From contig NZ_AOJD01000021.1 in NCBI RefSeq assembly GCF_000337415.1, positions 249-64,248 of the forward strand: a stretch of 64,000 bases of DNA, given 5' to 3'. Of the stretch, positions 36,611-46,056 are shown piece after piece (the first letter of the stretch is position 1; each line of letters begins with the position of its first letter). This DNA comes from Halorubrum tebenquichense DSM 14210. GTDB taxonomy: Archaea; Halobacteriota; Halobacteria; Halobacteriales; Haloferacaceae. The notes below the pieces were generated by a model. The model had not been told where the DNA came from, made no database searches, and saw only the letters and a list, made by a program, of their open reading frames with translations. The position numbers and the translations under genes were made by a program.

Positions 36611-37132
36611 TCAGGCCGCCTCCGGGTCGTCGCTCGTCTCGGCCGCATCGTCCGTCTCGCCTGCGGCGGCCGCGTCCTCGCCCGCCTCGGCCGCGAGTTC
36701 CTCGCGCACGTCGGCCGCGAGGCGGTCGACGGCGGCCCCCTGTTCGCGGGCGTAGAGGACCGCGGCGGCCTCGATGGTGATCGCCAGCGCGCGCTGCCGC
36801 TCGTTGATCGCGGCGACCGCGCGCTGCTTCTCGACGCCGGTCGCGACGACCGCGTCGAGCGCGCTCTCGAAGGTGGACTGCTCGCGGAGCACCGACTCGT
36901 CCGGCGTGAACCCCTCCGGGACGGTCACCTCCGCGGGGTCGAACTGCGGGACGAGGTCGCCGTCCTCGGACGCGAGGAGGCCGCGTCCGAGCGCGACGTC
37001 GACGAGCCGCTTCGCCTGATCGGGCGAGAACCACTCCCGTTCCAGCGACAGGGCGACGACGAACTCCCCCTGACCGAGCCGGTCCCGGGCCTCGGTCTTG
37101 AACGGGGCGGCGACGGCGACCTCCAGGCTCAT
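36611..37132 (-). CDS. DUF2240 family protein
   Basis: 173 residues. N-terminal MSLEVAVAAPFKTEARDRLGQGEFVVALSLEREWFSPDQAKRLVDVALGRGLL resembles a winged-helix module, which is the hallmark of this archaeal family. The C-terminal half is helical with an acidic Glu/Ala tail. A role in nucleic acid binding is likely by fold but unproven. Translationally coupled to the 143-residue gene downstream. Confidence 0.8.
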   Translation of the reverse strand: MSLEVAVAAPFKTEARDRLGQGEFVVALSLEREWFSPDQAKRLVDVALGRGLLASEDGDLVPQFDPAEVTVPEGFTPDESVLREQSTFESALDAVVATGVEKQRAVAAINERQRALAITIEAAAVLYAREQGAAVDRLAADVREELAAEAGEDAAAAGETDDAAETSDDPEAA

Positions 37133-37376
37133 GTGAGACGGACGGCGCGGCGGGCGCGTAAACGTGTCGGACCCGGGGTCGCGACCGGCCGCGGGTCAGG
37201 TCGACGGGCGGAGGCGCTCCCCGTCGACCCGACGGCCGACGGCGAGCGCGACGGCGGGGATGCTGTCGATCAGGTACGACGCGGACGGTTCCGCGGTTAG
37301 GGGGAAGCGAGCGGTTCCGCGGTCAGGAAGGGTGTCCGAGCCGGGCCGAGCGGCGGACCGAAGCGAGGAGCGAGTG

Positions 37377-38840
37377 TCAGTCGTCGCCGCCGGGAGTCGG
37401 GGTCGCCGTTTCGCCGGGACCGTCGGCCGAGACCGGGTTCACGTCGATGGTGAAACCGGTCAGCGCCATGCCGAACAGCACGAGCGGCGAGAAGAACGCG
37501 AACAGGAAGTACGGCGCGTACTCCACCGTCGGCACGCCGGTGGCGCTCGCCATGAAGACGGCCCCCGCGTGCCACGGGAACAGCGCGCCGGTCGGGGTCC
37601 CGGCGGCCTCGACCGCGCGGGAGAGCTGGTCGCTGTCCAGCCCGAACTCGTCGTAGGTGTTCCGGAGCGTGACGCCCGGGAGGACGATGCTCATGTACTG
37701 CTGGGCCGTGAGCGCGTTGATGAAGATCGCCGAGATGCCGGTCCCGGCGACGAGCGCCCCCGGACTGCGCACCGCCGACGTGAAGGCGTGGGCGATCACC
37801 GCGAGGACGCCCGTGCGCTCCAAGATCCCGCCGAGCGAGAGCGCGGCGACGACGACCGTGATCGTCCACGCGGAGCCGGTGAGCCCGCCGGTCGCGAGGA
37901 GTTCGTTCACCGTCTCCGAGGCCGACTCGGGCGCGGTGCCGTACATGAACGTCTCCCACGCGGCGACGAAGCCGGCCCCCTGAAGGAAGATCGTCGTGAG
38001 CGCGCCGGCGAAGACGCCGGCGACGAGGGTCGGGAGCGCGGCGTAGCCGCGCAGCGCCAGCCCGAAGGTGACGACCAGCGGGACGAAGGCGACGGCGGTG
38101 ATCGCGTACGTCTCGGTGAGCCCGTTCTGGATGTCGGTGATCCGGCCCACCGGGATGGACCCGCTGATCTGGAGTCCGACCGCGGCGAACGCGACCACGG
38201 CGAGTCCGAAGGCGACCGCGGTGCCGGTCCGCATCCGGCGGATGTGCGCGTACAGATCGGTGTTGGTGACGCCGGCCGCGAGGTTCGTGGTGTCGGAGAG
38301 CGGCGACTGCTTGTCGCCGGCGTACGCGCCCGAGAGGACGGCCCCGACCGTCATCGGGGCGGGGACGCCGAGTCCCGCGCCGATGCCGACGAAGGCGACG
38401 CCGAGCGTCCCCACCGTGGTCCACGAGGAGCCGATGGCGAACGCGACGACGGCGGCGAGGACCGCGGCCGCCGGGAGGAACGTCGTCGGCGAGAGGATCT
38501 CCAGCCCGTAGTACATCAGGCTGGGGATCGTGCCGGCGCTGACCCACGTCGCGATCAGCCCGTAGATGGTGAAGATGATGAGGATCGCCTGCAGCCCCAT
38601 CACGAGTCCGTTCGCGATGCCGTCGAACAGGTCGTCCCAGTCGTAGCCGAGCCACAGCCCGAACGCGCCGACGAAGGCGATACTCCAGAGGAGCGGCGGG
38701 TGCGGGTCGAGGCCGAGGACGGCCGAGCCGATGCCGAGGAACGCCACGACGGCGAGGACCGGGACCAGCGCCGCCGCGAAGCTGGGGCGGCGGTCCGGGT
38801 CGAGGTCCTCGTACGCCGTCGGCGTGAACGAGCGTGCCAT
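37377..38840 (-). CDS. nhaC: NhaC-family Na+/H+ antiporter
   Basis: 487 residues, about 11-12 helices. NhaC signs are FAIGSSWTTVGTLGVAFVGIG, GAVLSGAYAGDKQSPLSDTTNLAAG (the ion-path motif), ISAIFINALTAQQYMSIVLPG and PTGALFPWHAGAVFMA. It exports Na+ or exchanges a malate/lactate-type anion, as some NhaC proteins do. ATG 38840 is the family start; the upstream-open frame contains A/T-rich promoter DNA (CATACTTATG near 38868). The 198-bp intergenic region serves this gene and divergent nog1. Confidence 0.94.
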   Translation of the reverse strand: MARSFTPTAYEDLDPDRRPSFAAALVPVLAVVAFLGIGSAVLGLDPHPPLLWSIAFVGAFGLWLGYDWDDLFDGIANGLVMGLQAILIIFTIYGLIATWVSAGTIPSLMYYGLEILSPTTFLPAAAVLAAVVAFAIGSSWTTVGTLGVAFVGIGAGLGVPAPMTVGAVLSGAYAGDKQSPLSDTTNLAAGVTNTDLYAHIRRMRTGTAVAFGLAVVAFAAVGLQISGSIPVGRITDIQNGLTETYAITAVAFVPLVVTFGLALRGYAALPTLVAGVFAGALTTIFLQGAGFVAAWETFMYGTAPESASETVNELLATGGLTGSAWTITVVVAALSLGGILERTGVLAVIAHAFTSAVRSPGALVAGTGISAIFINALTAQQYMSIVLPGVTLRNTYDEFGLDSDQLSRAVEAAGTPTGALFPWHAGAVFMASATGVPTVEYAPYFLFAFFSPLVLFGMALTGFTIDVNPVSADGPGETATPTPGGDD

Positions 38841-39039
38841 GAACGGCCATATTTCCTTGAAGCATAAGTATGGCTCGAAATATGAGCGAATAGTATAACG
38901 ATCGTTCATCGGTGTCTCCGCTCGGCGTCGACTCCCGAGCCGTTCCTCCGAGACTCGGCGCGTCCGACCGTGTGCCGCCGTGTCGCGGCGGTCCGCGAAC
39001 GGACGGTCTTATACGGGTCCGCGGTCAAGTCGGGGCAAC

Positions 39040-40023
39040 ATGATATTTGAGGGCCTCCCGACGACCCCCCGCTCGGAGGAACTCGTCGACAAGGCGTTCT
39101 CGCGGGCGGCTCGGGCCGGGCGCGCGAAGCGCGGCCACGAGGCGCAGGAGTCGATGCTGCGGACCGCCGGCAACGTGCTCTCGGACAACTTGGAGAACGT
39201 CGTCACCTCGTGGCCCGACTTCGGCTTCGACGTCGACCCGTTCTACTACGAGCTGGCGGACGCCATCGTCGACGTGGACCGCCTCCGACAGGCGCTCTCG
39301 CAGGTGATGTGGGCCAGCCGCCAGATCGAGGACCTCCGCGACGAGTACACGACGAAGATCCGCGACTCCGACGTCGACACCGCGCGGAAACACCGCAAGC
39401 AGGCGTTCGCCCGCATGGCGGACGTGATGGATCAGATCGGCGACGACCTGCGGTACATCGGCGACTCGCGGGACCAGCTGAAGGTGCTGCCGGACATCCG
39501 GCCCGACGAGCCGGCCATCGTCGTCGCCGGCTACCCGAACGTCGGGAAGTCCTCGTTCGTCAACCGGGTCACCCGCGCGTCGAACCGGATCGCGGAGTAC
39601 CCGTTCACCACGAAGGGGATCCAGGTCGGCCACTTCGAGCGGGACCACGTCCGCTACCAGATCGTCGACACGCCCGGCCTGCTCGACCGCCCGGAAGACG
39701 AGCGCAACGACATCGAGCGGCAGGCGGTGAGCGCCCTCGAACACCTCGCGGACGCCGTCGTCTTCGTGATCGACCCCTCCGGCGACTGCGGCTACCCGCT
39801 CGACGTCCAGCTGGAGCTCCGCGAGGAGGTCCGCGAGCTGTTCGGCGCGGACGTGCCGCTGCTCACGGTGGCGAACAAACACGACCGCTTCGAGGCGGTC
39901 AAGGCGGAATCCGTCGACGCGACGATGAGCGTCACGGAGGACGAGAACGTCGAGGATGTCCTCGATCTGGCCGTCGACGCGGTCGGCTACGAGCCGGACC
40001 TCCCCACCCGCGACGGGGAGTAG
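39040..40023 (+). CDS. nog1: NOG1-type OBG-family GTPase
   Basis: 327 residues, GTPase acting in large-subunit ribosome assembly. The N-terminal helical domain (1-155) contains EDLRDEYTTKIR and KHRKQAFARMADVM. The G domain has G1 GYPNVGKSS (164-172), G2 FTTKG, G3 DTPGLLDRP and G4 NKHD. It lacks the long C-terminal extension of eukaryotic NOG1, as in other archaea. CTTATAC (39008-39014) is 28 nt before the ATG, giving a leaderless start. Confidence 0.94.
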   Translation: MIFEGLPTTPRSEELVDKAFSRAARAGRAKRGHEAQESMLRTAGNVLSDNLENVVTSWPDFGFDVDPFYYELADAIVDVDRLRQALSQVMWASRQIEDLRDEYTTKIRDSDVDTARKHRKQAFARMADVMDQIGDDLRYIGDSRDQLKVLPDIRPDEPAIVVAGYPNVGKSSFVNRVTRASNRIAEYPFTTKGIQVGHFERDHVRYQIVDTPGLLDRPEDERNDIERQAVSALEHLADAVVFVIDPSGDCGYPLDVQLELREEVRELFGADVPLLTVANKHDRFEAVKAESVDATMSVTEDENVEDVLDLAVDAVGYEPDLPTRDGE

Positions 40024-40097
40024 TCGGGCGGACTTCTCTTCGTTATCCCTTTCGTCGCGCAGTCACCGAAAAGAGCGATGCGACCGGGCGCGTCCCG

Positions 40098-40850
40098 TCA
40101 GGCCGGGACCGCCTCGTACACGACGTTCACGGAGACGGTCACGCTCACGTCGCCCGTCTCGACCGCCGTCGAAGCGCCCCCGGACGCGTCAGCGCCGTCC
40201 GCGGCCCCGGTGTACGACTCGGCGACGTACGGCCGCGACCGCGACTGCGCGGTCGACACCTCGTAGACGCCGGACACCTCCAGCCCGCTCGCGTTGGCGA
40301 GCGCGCCCGCGTCGTCGTCCGCGTTCGCCATCGCCGTCTGAATCGCCTCCTCGCGGACCTCGCGCTCGCGCTCCTCGCTCAGGCCGAACCGGATCCGCTG
40401 GACCTCGTCCGCGCCCGCGTCGACCGCCACGTCGATGACCTCGCCGACGGCGTCGACGTCGTCGAGTTCGATCACGTACCGGTGGGAGCCCTCGTACCGC
40501 GTGCGGTTCGGGTCCTCCCGGGTCTCGTAGCTCTCGCGGACGTCGTACTCGTCGGTCCGGATCGCGTCGTCGTCGAGCCCCCAGTCCGTCAGCGCGCCCC
40601 GGAGTTCCTCCTCGCCGGCGTCCAACTCGTCGCGGACCGCCGCGGCGTCCTCGCCCGTCGCGGTCACCGCGACGCGGAGCGTGGCGCGGTCGGGTGCCGA
40701 GGTCGCCTCGCCCGCGGCGGTCACGGTGATGCTCCGCTCCAGTTGCGCCTCGTCGCCGTCGGCCGGCGCGGCGGTCCCCGCGAACCCCGAGCAGCCGGCG
40801 AGCGCGACGAGCGCCGCGATGCCGATGAGTGCCGTCAGTCGCCTGTCCAT
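40098..40850 (-). CDS. SIMPL-domain (DUF541) lipoprotein
   Basis: 250 residues. N-terminal signal with lipobox LVALAGC (Cys20) predicts lipid anchoring. The SIMPL domain spans about residues 38-248: SITVTAAGEATSAPDRATLRVAVTATGED, TDEYDVRESYE and IQTAMANADDDAGALANASG. Family members are oxidative-stress or signalling associated but not defined enzymatically. CTATAAAAC (40874-40882) places a TATA box about 26 nt before the ATG. Confidence 0.88.
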   Translation of the reverse strand: MDRRLTALIGIAALVALAGCSGFAGTAAPADGDEAQLERSITVTAAGEATSAPDRATLRVAVTATGEDAAAVRDELDAGEEELRGALTDWGLDDDAIRTDEYDVRESYETREDPNRTRYEGSHRYVIELDDVDAVGEVIDVAVDAGADEVQRIRFGLSEEREREVREEAIQTAMANADDDAGALANASGLEVSGVYEVSTAQSRSRPYVAESYTGAADGADASGGASTAVETGDVSVTVSVNVVYEAVPA

Positions 40851-40908
40851 ACCGACCGATCGACGGGGGAGACCTATAAAACGCCGATAGCGCAAAGAGC
40901 CGTTTTCG

Positions 40909-43137
40909 CTACTCGTCGCCGCGGGCGCGGTCGTCGGCCGCGTCCTCGGCGGCCTCCTCTTCAGCGGCCTCCTCCTCGGCCGCCTCCTCGTCGACCTCGT
41001 CGTGGTCCACCACGTACGTGTCGTCGAGGTGGGGCTGTTCGTCCTCCGGCTCGTCCCCGACGGGCGTCTCGTCGCCGCCCGCATCGTCGCCGTCAAGCGC
41101 GTCGTCGACGGCCGCGTCCGCGGCGTCGGACTCCTCGGCGTCGGACACCTCGTCGCCGTTTCCGGCGTCACGGTCGTCGCCGTCCCCGCCGTTTCCGGCG
41201 TCGCCCCCGTTCTCGCCGTCGACGACGCGGCTCTCGACGGCGCGTACGTCGGTCCCCTCCGACCGCTCCGGGTCGCGCTCGACGCCGCCCGACATGTCGG
41301 TCGCGCGGCGGCCGGAGCCGAACAGCCGCTCGCGCAGCGATCGAGAGCTCGGCCGCTCGGTGAGCAGCACCGAGGCGTCGACCTCGTGGATCACGTCGAG
41401 GTGGAGCGAGTTCGAGACGAGCCGCGAGAGCAGCCCCTTTTCCGTGGCCCCGATGATGACGAGGGTCTTGTCTGCGGCCGCCCGGCAGATGCCGTCCTCG
41501 ACGTCGCCGCCGTCGTCGACGACGAGCTCCGCGTCGTCGAGGCCGTGTTCCTCCGCCCACGCCGCGAGGAACGCCTCGCCCCGCCCCCTGTCCGCGGGGT
41601 CGTCGACCACGTGGAGCAGCGTCACCTCGGCGTCGGCGGTGTCCGCGAGCACCCGCGCCACCTCCGCGCTCAGGTCCGAGTCCGGGCCGCCGGAGGTGGG
41701 GATGAGGATCCGGGAGGTGTCGAGGTCCTCCTCGTTGAGGATGAGGAAGTCGCAGGGGAGCTGGTTCGTCAGCTCGTCGATCGGGCGCTCGGCGCGGGCG
41801 GCGCTCCACAGCTGGTCGTCGCCCCACCCCATCAGCACCGAGTCCGGACGCGTCCGCCGAGCCATGTTGAACACCTCCTCGAACGAGCGGTGTGAGATCA
41901 CCGTCGACGTGGACACCTCGACATTGTAGTCCGCCGCCGTCGACCGGAGGTTCGCCATCCCCTCGGCGGAGGCGTCCGCGATCCGCTGTCCCGCGTCGCC
42001 GGAGGACAGCGACATGCGCTCGGGCGCTTGGACGACGTGGACGATGTGGACGACGCCGTCATCGTGGCTGCTCGCGAGCCGCGCCGCCAGCTCGACGACC
42101 GGCCCGTCGGTCCGCGGGTTCGTGATCGGCACCATGACGCGGTACCCCTCGCCCGCGAACAGCGTCGCCTCGGTGGCGTCGAGGATGGGGACGTACGACC
42201 GCCCGGCCGCCCGACCGAACACCCACTCGGGCACGGTCAGCCGACGGCTGACGCCCTCGAAGCGCGCCTCCTCCAGCCGCTCCTCGCTGGTCTGGAAGTA
42301 GTTGACGAGCGTGACCAAGACGACGCCGCCGATGGTGTTCCCGAGCAACACCGGGAGGACGAAGCCGACGAGGCCGGAGTAGAGGCTGATCTCCGCGCCG
42401 TACAGCGGGATGCCGTACTGGAAGAACAGGTACACGACCTCGGTGAAGGAGACGACGACGTGGAACAGGTCGCCGAGCGGGATCGCGAGGAACGCGAGGT
42501 AGACGACGAGCATCCGGCTCATCGAGTCTGTGGAGGCGAAGCCGACCCAGACGACGCCGGCGACGATCAGTCCGGCCATCGCGGCCTTGAAGAACAGCGG
42601 GACGAACGGGACGCCGAAGCCGCCCTCGGAGATGTACCGCGCCGCCTCGACGGTGTCGCCCGTGAAGACGCCGCCGTACGAGAGGACGGCCGCGCCGACC
42701 ACGCCGCCGACGAAGTTGCCCGCGAGGACGATCGTCCAGTGGCGCAGCAGGGTCGGGAGGCTCGCGAGCCGTTCGAGCGTGAGCGCCACCGGCGGCAGCG
42801 TGTTCTCGGTGTACAGCTGGTAGCCGCCGATGATGATGTAGATGAACCCGAGCGGATAGAGGAGAACGCTGAGTATCGGGTGGGAATCGGTCGCCGCCGT
42901 CAGCGAGGCGTACAGCATGAACGTGATCGTGATCGCCAGCCCGGCCGCGAGACCGCTGAAGAACAGCTCGCGGCTCCCCGAGGTCACCTCCTCGTCCGCG
43001 GCGGCGATGATCCGCTGGAACACCTCGTCGGAGGAGAACCGGTCCCTGACCGCCTCGCCGACCGCGGGCGCGCCGCTCCGGGACCGCTCGACGACCTCAC
43101 GCATCGAATCGTCGTCGGGTTGCTCTGAATCGGTCAC
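40909..43137 (-). CDS. Formate/nitrite-transporter channel fused to two universal-stress-protein domains
   Basis: 742 residues. The FNT domain (about 50-290) has six helices, with FSGLAAGLAITITFMLY, AGNFVGGVVGAAVLSYGG and GNTIGGVVLVTLVNYF. Two USP-like domains follow (about 330-480 with VMVPITNPRTDG and DSVLMGWG; about 485-620 with ILIPTSGGPDS, TLLHVVDDP and VIIGATEKGLLSRLV). The C-terminal 100 residues are an acidic tail with EEEAAEEEAAED. It likely passes a small anion under nucleotide or stress control. Substrate unknown. GATAAAAAGC (43159-43168) is the TATA box. Confidence 0.9.
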   Translation of the reverse strand: MTDSEQPDDDSMREVVERSRSGAPAVGEAVRDRFSSDEVFQRIIAAADEEVTSGSRELFFSGLAAGLAITITFMLYASLTAATDSHPILSVLLYPLGFIYIIIGGYQLYTENTLPPVALTLERLASLPTLLRHWTIVLAGNFVGGVVGAAVLSYGGVFTGDTVEAARYISEGGFGVPFVPLFFKAAMAGLIVAGVVWVGFASTDSMSRMLVVYLAFLAIPLGDLFHVVVSFTEVVYLFFQYGIPLYGAEISLYSGLVGFVLPVLLGNTIGGVVLVTLVNYFQTSEERLEEARFEGVSRRLTVPEWVFGRAAGRSYVPILDATEATLFAGEGYRVMVPITNPRTDGPVVELAARLASSHDDGVVHIVHVVQAPERMSLSSGDAGQRIADASAEGMANLRSTAADYNVEVSTSTVISHRSFEEVFNMARRTRPDSVLMGWGDDQLWSAARAERPIDELTNQLPCDFLILNEEDLDTSRILIPTSGGPDSDLSAEVARVLADTADAEVTLLHVVDDPADRGRGEAFLAAWAEEHGLDDAELVVDDGGDVEDGICRAAADKTLVIIGATEKGLLSRLVSNSLHLDVIHEVDASVLLTERPSSRSLRERLFGSGRRATDMSGGVERDPERSEGTDVRAVESRVVDGENGGDAGNGGDGDDRDAGNGDEVSDAEESDAADAAVDDALDGDDAGGDETPVGDEPEDEQPHLDDTYVVDHDEVDEEAAEEEAAEEEAAEDAADDRARGDE

Positions 43138-43269
43138 TGCCGGAGGCCACGGAGCCCCGATAAAAAGCCCTTGCTCTTCCGTTCACCCGGGGGAGAACGA
43201 CCGGACTGCGGCGGGGTGTGCGGTCGGCGACGTTCGGGGGGTAGAGGGCCGTGCGGGGTCGCCGCGGAC

Positions 43270-44562
43270 TCAGGCGCGCTCGACGGTCACCGTGCGGACC
43301 TCGACGGCGACCTCGCCGCCGACCACGGTCTCGATGCGGCCGTCGAGCGCGGGCGCGATGCCCTCGACGGTGCCGCCGGGCGGCGCGCCGACCGTGACCA
43401 CGACGCGGTCGGTCTCGAGCGGCGGGACCGTCCCGGTCCGCTCGACGCTCAGTTCGAGCAGTTCGAACTCCGAGTTCAGCGCCGCCAGTTCGTCGCTCGC
43501 GGCGGCCCGGATGTCGCTCTCCGTGGTTGAGGCGACGTACGACTCGTAGGTGACGCCGCCGAGGAACACCGAGAGCAGCGCGATGGCGACCGCCAGCACG
43601 GCGACGCGCTTGAGGAACGCCGCGCGCGCGTCGTCCTCGCGGAACCACCGCTGCGGGCGGTACCCCTCGTACCACAGCATGACCAGCGCGGAGAGGTTGA
43701 TGGAGAGGACGTTCACCGCGACGATGACGCCCGCGCCGACCACGAGCCGCGGAATCTGGAAGGCGATCCCGATCCCGACCGCGGCCGCGGGCGGGATCAG
43801 CGCCACCGCGATCATCACGCCCACGAGCGTCGCCGAGACGCCGGTCATCAGCGAGACGATGCCCGCCACGCCAGCGCCGACCGCGACGACCAACACGAGG
43901 ACGTTGGGCGCGAGCCGCTCGGACACCTCCGCGAGTTCGAGCGGGTCGAGCCCCGGCGGGACCAGGGCGAGCGAGCGCAGCGCGAACGCGAACAGCGTGG
44001 CCGCGAGGACGGCGACCCCGACGCCGAGCACCTGCATCCGCACGCCGCGCCGGAACAGCGCCTCGTCGTCGACGACGGTCCCGATGGCGGCGGACATCGC
44101 CGGCCCGATGAGCGGCGCGATCACCATCGACCCGACCACGGTGGCAGGGGAGTCGAGCAGCAGGCCCGCGGTGGCGATCACCGCCGAGATGACGGTCATC
44201 AGCACGTACGTGCCGAGCCCCGAGGCGAGGTCGTCCGCCTTGGCCTGAAGCTCCTCGCGGGAGATCCGGTCGCCGCCGCGCTCGGCGTCCTCCTCGTACG
44301 CGTCTTCGAGCGCCTCGAACCGCCGGGAGATGACCGTCTCGGCCGCGACGATGACGGTGTAGGTGCTCTCGTCGATCCCCGCCTCGCGGAGCCGTTCGAG
44401 GACCGGTTCGACCGCGGCCGTCGGCAGCGGGAACGTCGCGACCGCGGTGTACTCCCGTCCGCTGGTCTCGTCGGTGACGACGTAGTCGACCCCCTCGTCG
44501 TCGAGCGCGCGGACGACCGCCGCGCGCTTGCCTGCCGGAATCATGACCTGAACGAGTCGCAC
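43270..44562 (-). CDS. DUF389 / TIGR00341 family membrane protein
   Basis: 430 residues. The N-terminal soluble domain (1-100, MRLVQVMIPAGKRAAVVRALDDEGVDYVVTDE) is ACT-like. A core of about six helices follows, with the DUF389 signature GSMVIAPLIGPAMSAAIGTV and GVSATLVGVMIAVALIPPAAAVGIG. The C-terminal domain is a small alpha/beta unit after another helix. Function is not established. It lies directly downstream-to-upstream of the FNT-USP gene on the same strand (132 nt). TATA-like CTTATAAGG (44586-44594) is 26 nt before the start. Confidence 0.88.
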   Translation of the reverse strand: MRLVQVMIPAGKRAAVVRALDDEGVDYVVTDETSGREYTAVATFPLPTAAVEPVLERLREAGIDESTYTVIVAAETVISRRFEALEDAYEEDAERGGDRISREELQAKADDLASGLGTYVLMTVISAVIATAGLLLDSPATVVGSMVIAPLIGPAMSAAIGTVVDDEALFRRGVRMQVLGVGVAVLAATLFAFALRSLALVPPGLDPLELAEVSERLAPNVLVLVVAVGAGVAGIVSLMTGVSATLVGVMIAVALIPPAAAVGIGIAFQIPRLVVGAGVIVAVNVLSINLSALVMLWYEGYRPQRWFREDDARAAFLKRVAVLAVAIALLSVFLGGVTYESYVASTTESDIRAAASDELAALNSEFELLELSVERTGTVPPLETDRVVVTVGAPPGGTVEGIAPALDGRIETVVGGEVAVEVRTVTVERA

Positions 44563-44669
44563 GGTCGCCGGTCGCGCCGGCGGCCCTTATAAGGTGGGAA
44601 CGGCGCGGTCGCCGCGAGCCGCGAGAAACGGAACTTTAATGCGCGAATCGCCCGCACCTCCAGCCAAGA

Positions 44670-44921
44670 ATGATCTCGCCGCTGGTCATCGACACGTTCC
44701 TGCTCGATTATCACCTCGGGCACGTCATACTGTTCGGGCTCGTCGCCTCGCTCCTGGGAGCCGCGCCGCTGAAGTCGCAGAAGATGTTCGCGTCGATCTT
44801 GGCCGTCTTCGGCGTCGTCTTCCTCGCGGCACCGTACACGACGATGCCGGCGACCTACGTTCTGGTCGGTATCCCGCTCATCTTGATCGGCACGCTGCTG
44901 TGGACGATGTCCAGCAGCTGA
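44670..44921 (+). CDS. Small three-helix membrane protein
   Basis: 83 residues with about three helices: YHLGHVILFGLVASLLGAAPL, MFASILAVFGVVFLAAPY and YVLVGIPLILIGTLLWTM. A conserved-looking loop LKSQKMF joins the first two. No recognised function. TATA-like CTTTAATG lies near 44634. A T-tract (45064-45070) between this gene and thrB may end its transcript or belong to the thrB promoter. Confidence 0.76.
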   Translation: MISPLVIDTFLLDYHLGHVILFGLVASLLGAAPLKSQKMFASILAVFGVVFLAAPYTTMPATYVLVGIPLILIGTLLWTMSSS

Positions 44922-45092
44922 GACCGGTCTTCTTCCGAGCGTTCCCGCCCCCTCCTCCGGCGTTCCCGTCCCTTTCCCCCAGCTCCCGTCCCTCACCCTC
45001 GTCGTTCCGACGACGAGTGCGATCGGTCGCGTCGCGGTTTCGGTTCCTGTTCGATCCCGCTTCTTTTTTTGCCCCCGGCGACACTCCCCGCC

Positions 45093-45974
45093 ATGGTAAC
45101 GGTACGGGCCCCCGCGACGAGCGCGAACCTCGGCAGCGGCTTCGACGTGTTCGGGACGGCCCTCTCGCGGCCGGCGGACGTCGTCACGGTGGAGAAGGCG
45201 GCCGAGACGACGATCGAGGTCACGGGCGTCGGCGCGCAGTACATCCCGGAGGACCCCGAGAAGAACACCGTCGGAGCCGTCGTCGAGGCGCTCGACGCGC
45301 CGGCGCGGATCCACATCGACAAGGGCGTCCGCCCGGCGTCCGGGCTCGGCTCCTCGGCCGCGAGCGCCGCGGGCGCGGCGGTCGCGCTCAACCGGCTGTA
45401 CGACCGCGGGCTCTCCCGGAAGGAACTGGTCCCGATCGCCGCGGAGGGCGAGGCGGTCGTCTCCGGCGTCGCGCACTCGGACAACGTCGCGCCCTCGATC
45501 CTCGGCGGCTTCACCGTGACGACCGCCGAGGGGACGCGGTCGGTCGACGCCGCGATTCCCCTCGTCGTCTGCCTGCCGGACGTCGCGGTCTCGACCCGGG
45601 ACGCGCGCCGGGTCGTCCCCGAGACCGCCCCGATGGACGACCTCGTCGAGACGGTCGGCAACGCGGCGACGCTGGCGATCGGGATGTGCCGGTCGGACCC
45701 CGACCTCGTCGGCCTCGGCATGGACGACCCCGTGGTCACCCCCGAGCGCGCCCGCCTGATCACGGGCTACGACGAGGTGCGCGAGCGCGCCTTCGACGCC
45801 GGAGCCACGGGGGTCACCGTCAGCGGGGCCGGGCCCGCGGTGATCGCGGCCTGCCGCGACCGCGACCGCAGGAGGGTCGCCGCCGCGATGCTCGACGCCT
45901 TCGACGGGGCGGGGATCGAGGCGCGCGCCTACCAGAGCCGGATCGGCCGCGGTTCGACGATTCTCGACGAGTAG
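45093..45974 (+). CDS. thrB: Homoserine kinase
   Basis: 293-residue GHMP kinase phosphorylating homoserine on the way to threonine. The start is VTVRAPATSANLGSGFDVFG and the ATP loop is PASGLGSSAASAAGAAVALN. The motif GVAHSDNVAPSILGGF and the C-terminal GVTVSGAGPAVIAACRD complete the family set. ATG 45093 (MVTVRAP) is the standard start. No other threonine genes are next to it. Confidence 0.95.
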   Translation: MVTVRAPATSANLGSGFDVFGTALSRPADVVTVEKAAETTIEVTGVGAQYIPEDPEKNTVGAVVEALDAPARIHIDKGVRPASGLGSSAASAAGAAVALNRLYDRGLSRKELVPIAAEGEAVVSGVAHSDNVAPSILGGFTVTTAEGTRSVDAAIPLVVCLPDVAVSTRDARRVVPETAPMDDLVETVGNAATLAIGMCRSDPDLVGLGMDDPVVTPERARLITGYDEVRERAFDAGATGVTVSGAGPAVIAACRDRDRRRVAAAMLDAFDGAGIEARAYQSRIGRGSTILDE

Positions 45975-46009
45975 TCGGCGGACGCGACGCGTCGCGCGAT
46001 CGTACGGAA

Positions 46010-46054
46010 CCCGGGCGAGGCCGACCGCGCGGAGCCCGGGCGAGGCCGACCGCG
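46010..46054. repeat. Two-copy 25-bp tandem repeat
   Basis: The 20-bp sequence CCCGGGCGAGGCCGACCGCG occurs at 46010-46029 and 46035-46054, period 25, between the convergent stops of thrB and the HTTM gene. No function is evident. It may act in bidirectional termination or be slippage-derived. Confidence 0.8.
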
Positions 46055-46056
46055 GT

